Below are positions 24,461-33,214 of a stretch of DNA of 64,000 bases, one piece after another. The DNA is from Ilyomonas limi. Its GTDB lineage: Bacteria > Bacteroidota > Bacteroidia > Chitinophagales > Chitinophagaceae. Below the pieces are notes generated by a model that saw only the letters and a list, made by a program, of their open reading frames with translations, was not told the DNA's origin and searched no databases. Within the stretch, counting starts at the first letter, position 1; each line of letters begins with the position of its first letter. The stretch is taken from positions 1-64,000 of the forward strand of contig NZ_SZQL01000004.1 of NCBI RefSeq assembly GCF_005233845.1. Direction: 5' to 3'. The position numbers were made by a program, and so were the translations under genes.

Positions 24461-24821
24461 GTATGCGGTTATCCGCATTGTGCCGCGTGTGGAGCGGGAA
24501 GAATTTATGAATGCGGGCGTTATTATGTTTTGCGCTGCGCAACGTTTTTTGGAAGTGAAGTGCAGGCTGGAAACGGAGCGTTTACAAGCTTTTAGAGGTG
24601 AAATAAATATACAGGAAATACAAACCCGCTTAGCGGCGTTTGAGCAAATATGCAAAGGTGGAAAAGAGGGCGGGCCTATTGGACAACTTTCACAAGCATC
24701 GCGTTTTCGCTGGCTTACTGCTGCCCGCAGCACGGTAGTGCAAACCTCCAGGGTGCATCCGGGACTTTGTGTAAATGCTGTTGAAACGTTAGAGATTTTG
24801 TATGAGCAACTGGTATTGTAA
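24438..24821 (+). CDS. DUF3037 family protein
   Basis: A 127-residue protein of family DUF3037, function unknown. It begins MPEMHLYEYAVIRIVPRVER, with the conserved EEFMNAGVIMFCAAQRFLEV (~23-42) and the C-terminal RFRWLTAARSTVVQTSRVHP (~90-109). It overlaps the end of the HipA-like kinase gene by 23 bp, so the two are cotranslated. DUF3037 proteins are usually encoded next to such kinases, and a partner, substrate or inhibitor role is a reasonable inference. The ATG at 24438 is preferred to the in-frame TTG at 24420. Confidence 0.82.
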   Translation: MPEMHLYEYAVIRIVPRVEREEFMNAGVIMFCAAQRFLEVKCRLETERLQAFRGEINIQEIQTRLAAFEQICKGGKEGGPIGQLSQASRFRWLTAARSTVVQTSRVHPGLCVNAVETLEILYEQLVL

Positions 24822-24941
24822 AGTGTAAACATTTTAATTCACTAAAACCAAGACGCTAAGCATTGCAATGAAGTATGCAGCATATGTTTTGTGCAACTTT
24901 TTTGAACCCTTATGATTGCATGTGCTTAAAAGCTATTGCCC

Positions 24942-24974
24942 TGTTATTACAAAGGTTTAATTTTTGTAATAACA
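24942..24974. promoter_or_regulatory. perfect 12-bp inverted repeat upstream of the GH13 gene
   Basis: TGTTATTACAAA and TTTGTAATAACA are exact reverse complements separated by 9 nt, ending 23 nt before the GH13 ATG. There is no U tract after it on the plus strand, so an operator or leader hairpin is more likely than a terminator. Confidence 0.45.
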
Positions 24975-24997
24975 CATAGCATTACAATAATTGGTAT

Positions 24998-26608
24998 ATG
25001 CGGGCAATAAGCAACGAATATCTATGGTGGCAAAAAGGTATTATATATGAGGTGTATGTACGTTCTTTTAAAGACAGCAACGGCGATGGGATTGGCGACT
25101 TGCAGGGTGTTCTTTCCAAATTGGATTACCTGCATTGGTTGGGAATAAAAGCTATCTGGCTAACACCGGTTTATCCATCGCCGATGAAAGATTTTGGGTA
25201 CGATGTGTACGATTACAAAGGCATTCACCCGCAATACGGCACCATGCACGACTTTGATGAATTGCTGCAGGCAGTGCACGCCAGGGATATGAAATTAGTT
25301 ATGGATCTGGTGCCCAATCACACTTCTGATGAACATTCCTGGTTTAAAGCATCCTCTTCATCCAAAGATAATCCCAAACGCGATTGGTATATATGGCACG
25401 ATGCTAAACCCGATGGCACTCCGCCCAACAACTGGCTCAGTGTATTTGGCGGCAGTGCGTGGGAGTGGGACGGACGCACACAACAATATTATTTGCACTC
25501 TTTTCTCAAAGCCCAGCCCGATTTAAATTTCAGGAATAAGGAAGTGCAGCAGGCTATTTTTGAGGTAATGCAATTTTGGCTGGATAAGGGTATTGATGGC
25601 TTCAGGGTAGATTCGATAGCACACTTGGTTAAAGATAAGCTGCTGCGCGATAATCCTTCCAATCCTTATTATAATCCTTCTATGCCGGTATCGCAACAAC
25701 TGGTGCAACTGTTTTCTACCAACCGTCCAGAGGTACACGATGTTATTCACGCCATGCGTGCGGTATTGGATAAATATGAAAACAAGGTAATGATAGGCGA
25801 ACTGTACTTATCGGTAAGTGGCATTATTTCTTACTATGGCTATGATAATAAAGGAGTGCAGTTGCCTGCCAATTTTCAGTTGATTACAGACCCCTGGAAT
25901 GCCGAAACACTGGCGGTTACACTTGCTAAGTCGGAGGCGTTGGTACCGCAATCTGCCTGGCCGCATTGGGCTATCGGCAACCACGATCAGTCACGGGTTA
26001 TCAGCCGGGTTGGGAAAAGCCTGGCAAAAGTAGCGGCTTTGCTTTTGCTTACTTTGCGCGGCACACCTACCATGTATTATGGTGATGAAATAGGCATGCA
26101 CGATGTGAACATACCGGTTGGCGAAATGCAGGACCCACAGGGATTGATGGAACCGGAAAAAAATTTTAGCCGCGACCCGCAACGTACACCAATGCAGTGG
26201 AGCAATGAGGAACAGGCAGGTTTTAGCAGTGGTGAACCGTGGTTGCCCGTTGGTGGCAATTATGCGGCTATTAACGTAGCAGCTGCGCAGCAAGACGATC
26301 ATTCATTGCTGATGCTGTATAAGCAGTTAATCAGCCTGAGGCAGAGCGAACCTTCCTTATCAACCGGCGAATACTTTCCGGTATTTGCCAACAGCGAAAT
26401 GCTCGCTTATATACGCCAGCAGGAAGGTGTTAATCGTTTTTTGATTGTACTGAATATCAGCAAAGTAAAGGGCTATTATGTACAGGATAAAATTCGGTTG
26501 AGCGGTACTGTTGCACTGGCAACATCTAAGAGTATGGAAGGAAAAGTGGTTGGTAAAATTATTGAGCTGGAAGGCGGCGAAGGCATTATTGTAAGGCTGA
26601 ATAACTAA
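24998..26608 (+). CDS. GH13 alpha-glucosidase / alpha-amylase family enzyme
   Basis: A 536-residue cytoplasmic GH13 enzyme (no signal peptide). The catalytic barrel shows region I DLVPNHTSDEHSWF (~103), region II GFRVDSIAHL with the nucleophile Asp (~204), region III MIGELYL with the acid/base Glu (~267) and region IV AIGNHDQSR (~328). The start VYVRSFKDSNGDGIGDLQGV is typical of the oligo-1,6-glucosidase/alpha-glucosidase/trehalose-synthase clade. Length and an ~80-residue C-terminal beta domain fit an exo-acting glucosidase. No maltokinase or trehalose genes are adjacent, so substrate remains open. A perfect inverted repeat immediately upstream may control it. Confidence 0.92.
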   Translation: MRAISNEYLWWQKGIIYEVYVRSFKDSNGDGIGDLQGVLSKLDYLHWLGIKAIWLTPVYPSPMKDFGYDVYDYKGIHPQYGTMHDFDELLQAVHARDMKLVMDLVPNHTSDEHSWFKASSSSKDNPKRDWYIWHDAKPDGTPPNNWLSVFGGSAWEWDGRTQQYYLHSFLKAQPDLNFRNKEVQQAIFEVMQFWLDKGIDGFRVDSIAHLVKDKLLRDNPSNPYYNPSMPVSQQLVQLFSTNRPEVHDVIHAMRAVLDKYENKVMIGELYLSVSGIISYYGYDNKGVQLPANFQLITDPWNAETLAVTLAKSEALVPQSAWPHWAIGNHDQSRVISRVGKSLAKVAALLLLTLRGTPTMYYGDEIGMHDVNIPVGEMQDPQGLMEPEKNFSRDPQRTPMQWSNEEQAGFSSGEPWLPVGGNYAAINVAAAQQDDHSLLMLYKQLISLRQSEPSLSTGEYFPVFANSEMLAYIRQQEGVNRFLIVLNISKVKGYYVQDKIRLSGTVALATSKSMEGKVVGKIIELEGGEGIIVRLNN

Positions 26609-26832
26609 TTATGATTTTTGTGTTTTTGTTCCATTCAGCAGATGGAAGAGTGCAGGTAGCTTTCTAGAATTATATGGATTATCTCTATGCAAAGATTATA
26701 CATTGCTTGCCCAAACTTGAAGTCCGCCCTTTGTTGGCTTTTTAATGTCTGTTTATTAGCGGTCTTATGTATGTGGAGATGTAAAGATGATGTTGCAATA
26801 TTGTAAATTAGCTTCGGGACTGTGCTTACGTA

Positions 26833-27075
26833 TTAATACATCAAAAAATACAAATATGAAGACAGGATCAAACCAATGAGTGTTGCCAGGCTTAGTACAT
26901 TTTGCCATTTTTTAGCAACGCATCGGCTGGTTGTAGAAGACAGCATAATTTCGTTGCGCCCAAAGTAAAACCAGCAGTATAATTTTTTGCCGGAGAAATA
27001 TCGCCAGTAATGCACTGTTTTGTAGATGAGTACGATAATGGTAAGTGCAAGAATGATAAAATATGCTTGTTTCAT
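26833..27075 (-). CDS. small two-helix membrane protein
   Basis: An 80-residue protein that I do not recognise. An N-terminal membrane helix (MKQAYFIILALTIIVLIYKT) is followed by a Tyr/Trp/Lys-rich cytoplasmic or loop segment (HYWRYFSGKKLYCWFYFGRN) and a second helix at the C terminus (LSLATLIGLILSSYLYFLMY). The open frame extends upstream to 27180, but the ATG at 27075 directly precedes the first helix. Both flanking spacers (26609-26832 and 27076-27371) show nothing else. It is possibly real because of its well-formed helices, but it has no family evidence. Confidence 0.5.
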   Translation of the reverse strand: MKQAYFIILALTIIVLIYKTVHYWRYFSGKKLYCWFYFGRNEIMLSSTTSRCVAKKWQNVLSLATLIGLILSSYLYFLMY

Positions 27076-27371
27076 ATTTAACAAGTTTTGGATGCATTTG
27101 GGGTAATGGATTGTACAAAAGTATAATAAAACAAAATGAAGAAACAAACAAAAAAACGTTAATGCCGGAGCGATTTTCAATGACCCGGTGCTGTTATAAA
27201 TGTATGGTGGAAAGATTATTTAGAAGATAGAGTTAGCGTTCACTTCAGTTTTTACATCTTCATTCAAGCAATATCCGTACAAATCTACTCAATGATAATT
27301 GTAACATATACAAACGGGTAACACAACAGCCATGCTGTAGAGACCGGCTGCTGGTTACAAAATACAGGCTA

Positions 27372-28598
27372 TTATTCTAAAGTAACCTGCTTAAATAAAA
27401 TCTGATCTTTCTGTCCTACGTTTTCTGTATAAGCAACGACTACCGTAGTGGCATCAACAGGACATATAACAGGGAATGATGAATTGCTGGTTTCCGGAGT
27501 TATATAGTTCTTCGTTATAGTGGTTCCATTGGCATCCCTTTCTTCAATACCTATTCTGCTGCTGACTGTATTGTTATGCTGAAAACTTTCATTCCATACA
27601 ATTAAAATATTATCGTTGGGTAATGCTGTTATCTGGCAATGTTTAGCTGCTCTGCCACTTACACTATCTCTGCCGGAAAAAGTTGTTCCGTTGTCTTTTG
27701 AATGGTTATAATAAATGCCCGAACTACCACCACCGGTAAACCATGTAAAATGCAATCCTTCTTTATTTTCTGCCATAGCAGGGCCTGTATGCGGGCAGCC
27801 GCTTATTACCCAGTTGTCCTGGCTGATTCTTTGTGGCTGTGTAAATGAATTGCCATTATCAGTTGATACAATATGTACCATATCTCTGATACGGTCATTG
27901 ATAATTGCCCTGTACAAAACATGTATGTTTTTGTTCCGGTCAATAAATAAGTCTGTTCTGCAACACTGGCAACATGGACCGCTGATTAATTTTTCACTCT
28001 GAAAACCATGGTTGCCTTTTGTAACTGCATAATACAATCCTGAACCTTCTGTATTCCATTGCTTTCTGTTGTCGAGCCACACGATGCCCACTTCGCCATT
28101 GGGTAGTAACGCCATATCAAAATAACGCTGGTCGAAACTCGCAGTATCTTCTGTTAAATTGCTCGGCTTTGTCCATGTGTTGCCATCATCAAAAGACTGG
28201 CTGTAATATACCAAGCCGCTATATGGATTATTAGGGTTTGGATTGGCTGCGCCCCATGCTGCAATGATTTCGCCTGAAGGCTTAAAGATTATTTTAGGCA
28301 TATTCTCGCCATGCAGATGAACATTGGTGCTGCCTGGTATTGAAATTATTTTTCCAAAGGTCTTGCCTTCATCGTGTGACACTGCATAACAAAAGATGAA
28401 AGTGGTGGTATCTTTTTGCTTAATCCAGCTTACAACAACGTTGTTTTTATTGTCTTTAGTAAGATACGGGCAAGAGCCTGATGCTGTATCTATCATGGTT
28501 GCTGCTGATGCAATAACAACTTGATTTTTGCCTTTTGTACCACAGGCATTAAGGAGTACTGCTATAATAAATAATATAAATAATAATGCGCTTTTCAT
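27372..28598 (-). CDS. sialidase-like (BNR/Asp-box) propeller lipoprotein with Cys-rich motifs
   Basis: A 408-residue lipoprotein. The signal peptide ends in the lipobox LNAC (Cys ~19). The rest is a six-bladed sialidase-type propeller with Asp-box-like repeats (SHDEGKTFG ~78, SFDDGNTWT ~133, STDNGNSFT ~250, SKDNGTTFS ~302). Unusual for a sialidase, it carries SGPCCQCCRTDLF (~204) and ISGCPHTGPAM (~270), and HCQI (~323). No sialidase arginine triad with FRIP motif is evident, so glycosidase activity is doubtful. Clustered Cys and His point to metal or disulfide chemistry. It is the last gene of a minus-strand group with a TonB-dependent receptor and a small CNGKC protein. Confidence 0.78.
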   Translation of the reverse strand: MKSALLFILFIIAVLLNACGTKGKNQVVIASAATMIDTASGSCPYLTKDNKNNVVVSWIKQKDTTTFIFCYAVSHDEGKTFGKIISIPGSTNVHLHGENMPKIIFKPSGEIIAAWGAANPNPNNPYSGLVYYSQSFDDGNTWTKPSNLTEDTASFDQRYFDMALLPNGEVGIVWLDNRKQWNTEGSGLYYAVTKGNHGFQSEKLISGPCCQCCRTDLFIDRNKNIHVLYRAIINDRIRDMVHIVSTDNGNSFTQPQRISQDNWVISGCPHTGPAMAENKEGLHFTWFTGGGSSGIYYNHSKDNGTTFSGRDSVSGRAAKHCQITALPNDNILIVWNESFQHNNTVSSRIGIEERDANGTTITKNYITPETSNSSFPVICPVDATTVVVAYTENVGQKDQILFKQVTLE

Positions 28599-28762
28599 GT
28601 ATTCGTTTTAAAAAGACGATATGTAAATTGCCCTTAGTGCGTTGTTCCTTAAATTATTTCAGATTTTCGGAGGGTGAGGACACCTGCCGGTAGCCGCTCT
28701 GCATCACCATCCGGAATATTTGAAGCGTTAAAAAAATAATGTTACAGTGTACTTAACAACGG

Positions 28763-31048
28763 TTATTGATTTCTGAAGTTGTAAGCTACACCTATATTCA
28801 GCGTTCTCAACTGACCCGGGCGGTATGAAGTGCCGTAAGCACTTTTTTCTACTACTGTAGCAAACACTTTATCGGTAACGTTCAGGCAATTTGCCCAAAG
28901 CTCCACACCTTTTATGTTGTAGCCCGCTCTTATGTTGAATAGGGTAAAGCCTTTATAAGTAGCAGTATTTTGCGGATCGGTAAAGTATTTATTCATTCCC
29001 TGTACTTCCGCTGCTATTCTAAAGCCTTTAAAATAATGTGGTTTGTAAGTGATTTCGCTGTTGTAAATCAATGGCGGAGCCTGTGCCATTGTATGGCCCG
29101 CATAATCCTTGCCTTGTTCGGCATATTCAACATACCTGTGCGCTGCATAAGCGCCTGAAAGGCGAATGTTTATATCTTCCGTTGGTGCATATTTTATATT
29201 TGCTTCTATGCCTTTGTGGCTTGTTCTGCCTGCATTTTGATTCTGGTAAGATCCATCTGCAAGCCTTACACTTACAATTTCGTTTTTGCCTTCCAGATTA
29301 TATAATGATACTTCAGCATAACCGTTACCGGCTGCAAATGAAACCCATCCACCGGCTTCATAATTGTTGTAAGAAGATGGCATTAACGTGGGCACTTGCA
29401 CACCTGTATATAAGTCGGTAATATCGGGTGGCGCAAAGCCTAGACTATAATTGAGATAAGCGCCTTTATTTTTACCAAAGTCGTAGGTAAGGCCAAGTTT
29501 GGGTGTAAAGTGATCGAAATGGTTGGTTGCATCCGGTGCGCCGGTATAAGCATCTGGCAGTAAATGATTGTCGAATTGGTAATCCAGCCTATCATACCGT
29601 GCTGCAGCTACAAGTTTTAATTTGTCAGTTGGATTGTATTCAAACTGAGTGTAAGCGGCTGTGTTCAAAAGGTCAACACCATAATTGGTGAGCAAACTAT
29701 CCTTTACCGTATAGCTGTAATACACCTTATTGGTATCTCTGTCAATATCTATAAACTGTGCCATATAGGTTGCAGGACTAAAATCAACACTAATACCCGA
29801 AACAAATCTGGCATTTATGGCTTTCAGCTTGGTTATGTGCTGCAACACCGATCCGTAACTATGAAATGCATCTTCATTCACCTGACCTTTTGCCTTCAAC
29901 GGATTGGACGCAATATTGCTGATGTAATAAAAGGGATTTTGACCTATAGTGGCATCGCGGTAAAAAACAGTAAAGCTTGTGGTATTATTTTCATCCCATT
30001 CTTTGGTAAGCGTGCTTCTAAGCCTCAAAGTATTTACTTTACGATAGGTAAACCTGTAAAAACTGGTGTATTCTTTATTATAAAAATGAGCACTGTCTAA
30101 GCCACCCTTCTGATCTGTTTTGTAGCTGATATAATCAGCAACGGTTGAAAGTCTCAGTCTATCATTAAAGTGGTAATCTGCCCTGAGCGTTACGGCTGTT
30201 TTATTAAAATTGTTGTGTTCATTATCAGGCTGGTTCTGATTAGCATAATAACCGCCCACAAAAAAGCCCAGTTTTTTATAGGTATTGCTCAATGCAAAAT
30301 CTGTACGTTTATACCCTTTGCTGCCCATTTCGCCCTGTATTTTACCTGTAAGAAACGGTGTTGGTGATTGTGTAATAAAGTTAATGGCGCCGCCAACTGC
30401 TTCGCTGCCATACAGCGATGAGGCAGGGCCTTTTACCACTTCTATCCGTTGCATAGATGCCTGGTTGATCTCTATCAGTGCATTATGGTTAAAATCGCCT
30501 ACTGTTCTGATAGGTATGCCATCTTCCAGATAAAGAAATAAATTTCTGGTGCCCATGGGTTGACGAACAGACATTTCGTGCTGCTCATTGCCTAAGTCAA
30601 CCATGTAAACGCCCGGTACTTTATTCATGAGCATATCCAGCCGGGTAGCCTTGGTATCGTTTATAGTTGTCTTGGATATTACATTGATTGCTACCGGCAC
30701 TTCTGTACGCCGTTGCACTTCCCTGCCAGCTGTAACCACTACTTCATTAAGATTGGCAAACTGAGGAGTTAACGAAATTAATAATTTAGCACCGGTAGCT
30801 GCCATGCCTTTTGAAGTATAGCCAACAGCGGTAAAAAAGACGCTGTCTCCGGTAGATTTTGTGCTTAGTAAAAAATTACCGTTTTTATCGCTAATAGTAT
30901 TTATTTGTTTATTTGAGGTGGATACCGTAACGCCCTCAATAGGCTGGCTGGTGGTTGCATCCAAAATTTTCCCTGTCATCATTACCTGCGCATACGCCAT
31001 TGGGAGCACCATCCATAGCAGCGCCGTAAAGCATAAATGCTTATACAT
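28763..31048 (-). CDS. TonB-dependent receptor
   Basis: A 761-residue outer-membrane receptor. The signal peptide (MYKHLCFTALLWMVLPMAYA) is followed by a carboxypeptidase-regulatory-like domain (GKILDATTSQPIEGVTVSTS, ~27-105), a plug domain (~115-225, with VPVAINVISKTTINDTKATR and EVVKGPASSLYGSEAVGGAI) and a 22-strand barrel ending in RTLNIGVAYNFRNQ. It transports a metal chelate or similar small ligand using TonB energy. The ATG at 31048 is chosen over one 10 codons upstream because it starts the signal peptide. It lies between the Cys-rich propeller lipoprotein and a small CxxxC protein on the same strand, which suggests a metal (possibly copper) function. Confidence 0.9.
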   Translation of the reverse strand: MYKHLCFTALLWMVLPMAYAQVMMTGKILDATTSQPIEGVTVSTSNKQINTISDKNGNFLLSTKSTGDSVFFTAVGYTSKGMAATGAKLLISLTPQFANLNEVVVTAGREVQRRTEVPVAINVISKTTINDTKATRLDMLMNKVPGVYMVDLGNEQHEMSVRQPMGTRNLFLYLEDGIPIRTVGDFNHNALIEINQASMQRIEVVKGPASSLYGSEAVGGAINFITQSPTPFLTGKIQGEMGSKGYKRTDFALSNTYKKLGFFVGGYYANQNQPDNEHNNFNKTAVTLRADYHFNDRLRLSTVADYISYKTDQKGGLDSAHFYNKEYTSFYRFTYRKVNTLRLRSTLTKEWDENNTTSFTVFYRDATIGQNPFYYISNIASNPLKAKGQVNEDAFHSYGSVLQHITKLKAINARFVSGISVDFSPATYMAQFIDIDRDTNKVYYSYTVKDSLLTNYGVDLLNTAAYTQFEYNPTDKLKLVAAARYDRLDYQFDNHLLPDAYTGAPDATNHFDHFTPKLGLTYDFGKNKGAYLNYSLGFAPPDITDLYTGVQVPTLMPSSYNNYEAGGWVSFAAGNGYAEVSLYNLEGKNEIVSVRLADGSYQNQNAGRTSHKGIEANIKYAPTEDINIRLSGAYAAHRYVEYAEQGKDYAGHTMAQAPPLIYNSEITYKPHYFKGFRIAAEVQGMNKYFTDPQNTATYKGFTLFNIRAGYNIKGVELWANCLNVTDKVFATVVEKSAYGTSYRPGQLRTLNIGVAYNFRNQ

Positions 31049-31128
31049 AATTTGAAATTTAAAGCATAAAAAGATCATCTTCTTTAATAGAATACGAAGA
31101 TGTGCAGTAAGTCGTTATTGAAAATGCT

Positions 31129-31572
31129 TTAAAAAGTTGGCGGATGGAAGATGGAGCAAAGAAATGCAGAGGAAATAGGAGTATCCGTAACATAATATTC
31201 CTGCCTGGTTGAAATTGAAACAACCGCAAAACTGAACTGCTTAGGCAAAAAGAATGGAATAACTTCCAGCCTTTCCTTTTTTGACGTTGGTGCCTGCTGG
31301 TCCTGTTTTTCCTGCTCCTTTAGTCTTTTAGATAAATAGCATTTGCCATTGCAGTGCATTGCTGGTTTATCTTTATTTACACACAAATTGTTGGCGATAT
31401 AGCTTTTGTTTAGCAGATATTCTGCCTGTATAACAAACGAAGTAAATGTTTGTAAAAAGATGCTGATAAAAAGTAATATCGTTGCTAAAACTCTCAATGC
31501 CTTTGCAATGTGCAATGTTTGTGATGCCGCAAAGGTATGGCAGGAAATACAAAATCGAGGTATAGGGTACAT
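31129..31572 (-). CDS. small membrane protein with CNGKCYL motif
   Basis: A protein of up to 147 residues. One hydrophobic segment (VLATILLFISIFLQTFTSFV, ~28-47) is followed by an outer or periplasmic stretch with NNLCVNKDKPAMHCNGKCYL (~61-80) and a Lys/Gln-rich segment (SKRLKEQEKQDQQ). Proteins with this LCVNKDKP-x-CNGKCYL pattern are found in Bacteroidota beside TonB receptors. The function is not established to my knowledge, but the C-x6-10-C-x3-C spacing suggests metal binding or a disulfide. The ATG at 31572 gives a Cys-containing N terminus; a TTG at 31515 (before HIAKALRVLATILL) is an alternative start. It is the first gene of the group with the TonB receptor 81 bp downstream. Confidence 0.65.
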   Translation of the reverse strand: MYPIPRFCISCHTFAASQTLHIAKALRVLATILLFISIFLQTFTSFVIQAEYLLNKSYIANNLCVNKDKPAMHCNGKCYLSKRLKEQEKQDQQAPTSKKERLEVIPFFLPKQFSFAVVSISTRQEYYVTDTPISSAFLCSIFHPPTF

Positions 31573-31665
31573 GATTTCAATCTGCAGGGAGTATGACAGA
31601 TGTCATAGATTGGTTTATTTTCTGCAAAATACCCATTGACATGGTTGCAATATTGCGTACAGCGT

Positions 31666-33117
31666 TTAATCAATCAATAGTAAGCTTTTTGTATTGACCG
31701 GTATTAAATCCTTTTTTTCAGCTTCGCATGTTGAACAATGATAACTGAATGGCAATGCAATAAAAGGGGTACCTGCAGCAATATTTTGTTCTTCATCGCC
31801 CGCTGCTTCATCATATATTGTAAAGCAATACTTACATTGATAAACAACATTCACTTTTACTTCCTCTATAGATGAATCGCTAACAGCAGGCTGTACTATT
31901 GTATGTTCATCATCCTGCTCGTAAAACAACTTGCAAAGCGATACCAAATAAGTTCCTAAATATTCTTTCGCTATTTGCTCTCTGAACAAAATTTCTTCTG
32001 TGGCATTCGGATTAAAATCTTCTTTGTATAAAATGTTGTAACGGTTATACGATTGTAAACGGTTTGGATTTTTTCTTTCTTCTTTTCGAATGATGATAGA
32101 GCCAAATAAATGACTGGTTGTGTTTGTTTGCACTGCAAAGCAAAGTCCGTAAGTGCGTACATCTTCTTTATCAAAATGCCGGATAATCAGTCGCTTAAGC
32201 ATCAATCCTTCTTCGCTTTCTACCTGCCAGTTCAGTTCGTTGGCAGCATGGCGTACATTAATACGGTGTTTGCCTAATATCTTATCCCACAAAGCGCGGT
32301 GTTTACCATCAATGCTTTTGATAATTAGGCTCTTCCAGGGTGTTGTATAAAGCTCGCCAATTTTTGTTTGCATACATACATCACAAACATCCAATAAGAA
32401 CTTTACGGCAAAGGCTTCCCCACGCCGGTAAATGCCCAGCCACCAGGTATTGCCGCTCTTATTGAATCCTTCATAATACGGCAATGAAAAGTTGGTGAGT
32501 TGTAACTTATGTTCAACTGGCTTTGCATGATATACCAATGATAGTTGAAGTTGTGTATGCAAATCCTGCTCCTTAATTACACCCTTTGAAATAAGCTGCT
32601 CCAATTGTTTAGACACCGCAGCAATATCATTGGTATAAATCAGCTCTCTCCAGCGAAAAGCGGATTGCATATTGGGCAGGCGTATATATAAATACCAAAA
32701 GTGCGGTGCAGGCGAAGCAATCCAGTTGATATGACCAGTAAAAAGCGGTACAAAATGTTGCGTGTTGTCGCAAATATTGATCTGTAGTTTTGGCGTATAA
32801 TCGAATAAATCAAACACATCTTTATATACACCTTCGCGCAGCCAGCTATCAGTAGAAAATATTTCTGCAGCAGGGTATGAGCTTACGATGTTGGGCTGTG
32901 CCTGCTTTGTATATTCAAAGTTGATATTGTTTGTTATGCACCTTTCTGCAAAAGCATCCATGCGGTTTACCGGCACATCCAATATCAATTGCTGGCGCAA
33001 GCCAAAACGTACACTTTCCACTCTTGCATCAGCCGCTAACAGCAGCACTTCTTTTAGGTATCCCGGTGATACAATGCCACCTCTAAAATTGATAACAATG
33101 CTTTTTGTTAGTGCCAT
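31666..33117 (-). CDS. sulfite/nitrite-reductase-like protein with C-terminal rubredoxin domain
   Basis: A 483-residue cytoplasmic protein, last in the nitrate gene group. Residues ~1-420 resemble the ferredoxin-like half-domains of siroheme nitrite/sulfite reductases (SIVINFRGGIVSPGYLKEVL; RFGLRQQLILDVP). The siroheme/4Fe-4S ligands (C-x5-C and C-x3-C), present in the neighbouring NirB, are missing. The C terminus (~425-475) is a rubredoxin-type domain: YQCKYCFTIYDEAAGDE, then SYHCSTCEAEK, giving two CxxC pairs for one iron. It probably serves as an electron carrier or assembly/regulatory partner for nitrate or nitrite reduction rather than as a reductase. It lies 97 bp downstream of the nitrate reductase fusion gene. 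Confidence 0.75.
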   Translation of the reverse strand: MALTKSIVINFRGGIVSPGYLKEVLLLAADARVESVRFGLRQQLILDVPVNRMDAFAERCITNNINFEYTKQAQPNIVSSYPAAEIFSTDSWLREGVYKDVFDLFDYTPKLQINICDNTQHFVPLFTGHINWIASPAPHFWYLYIRLPNMQSAFRWRELIYTNDIAAVSKQLEQLISKGVIKEQDLHTQLQLSLVYHAKPVEHKLQLTNFSLPYYEGFNKSGNTWWLGIYRRGEAFAVKFLLDVCDVCMQTKIGELYTTPWKSLIIKSIDGKHRALWDKILGKHRINVRHAANELNWQVESEEGLMLKRLIIRHFDKEDVRTYGLCFAVQTNTTSHLFGSIIIRKEERKNPNRLQSYNRYNILYKEDFNPNATEEILFREQIAKEYLGTYLVSLCKLFYEQDDEHTIVQPAVSDSSIEEVKVNVVYQCKYCFTIYDEAAGDEEQNIAAGTPFIALPFSYHCSTCEAEKKDLIPVNTKSLLLID

Positions 33118-33133
33118 AATTTTTAATGTTTTT

Positions 33134-33207
33134 ACCGCGAAGGCGCGAAGCGGAACTTAAAGAAATTTATTGTTTAATGATTTGTTGCTTCACTTAGCGC
33201 CTTAGCG
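33134..33207. repeat. dispersed inverted repeat (CGCGAAGGCGCGAAG type)
   Basis: CGCGAAGGCGCGAAG (from 33136) pairs with CTTAGCGCCTTAGCG (33193-33207) at 13 of 15 positions. It sits between two nitrate-group genes and resembles the elements at 23528 and 48668. Confidence 0.5.
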
Positions 33208-33214
33208 ATCATAA

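Noticed and set aside
27372-28598. Annotation as a functional sialidase
   Set aside because: Asp boxes are present, but no FRIP motif or Arg triad is evident, and the Cys-rich motifs and TonB context point elsewhere.
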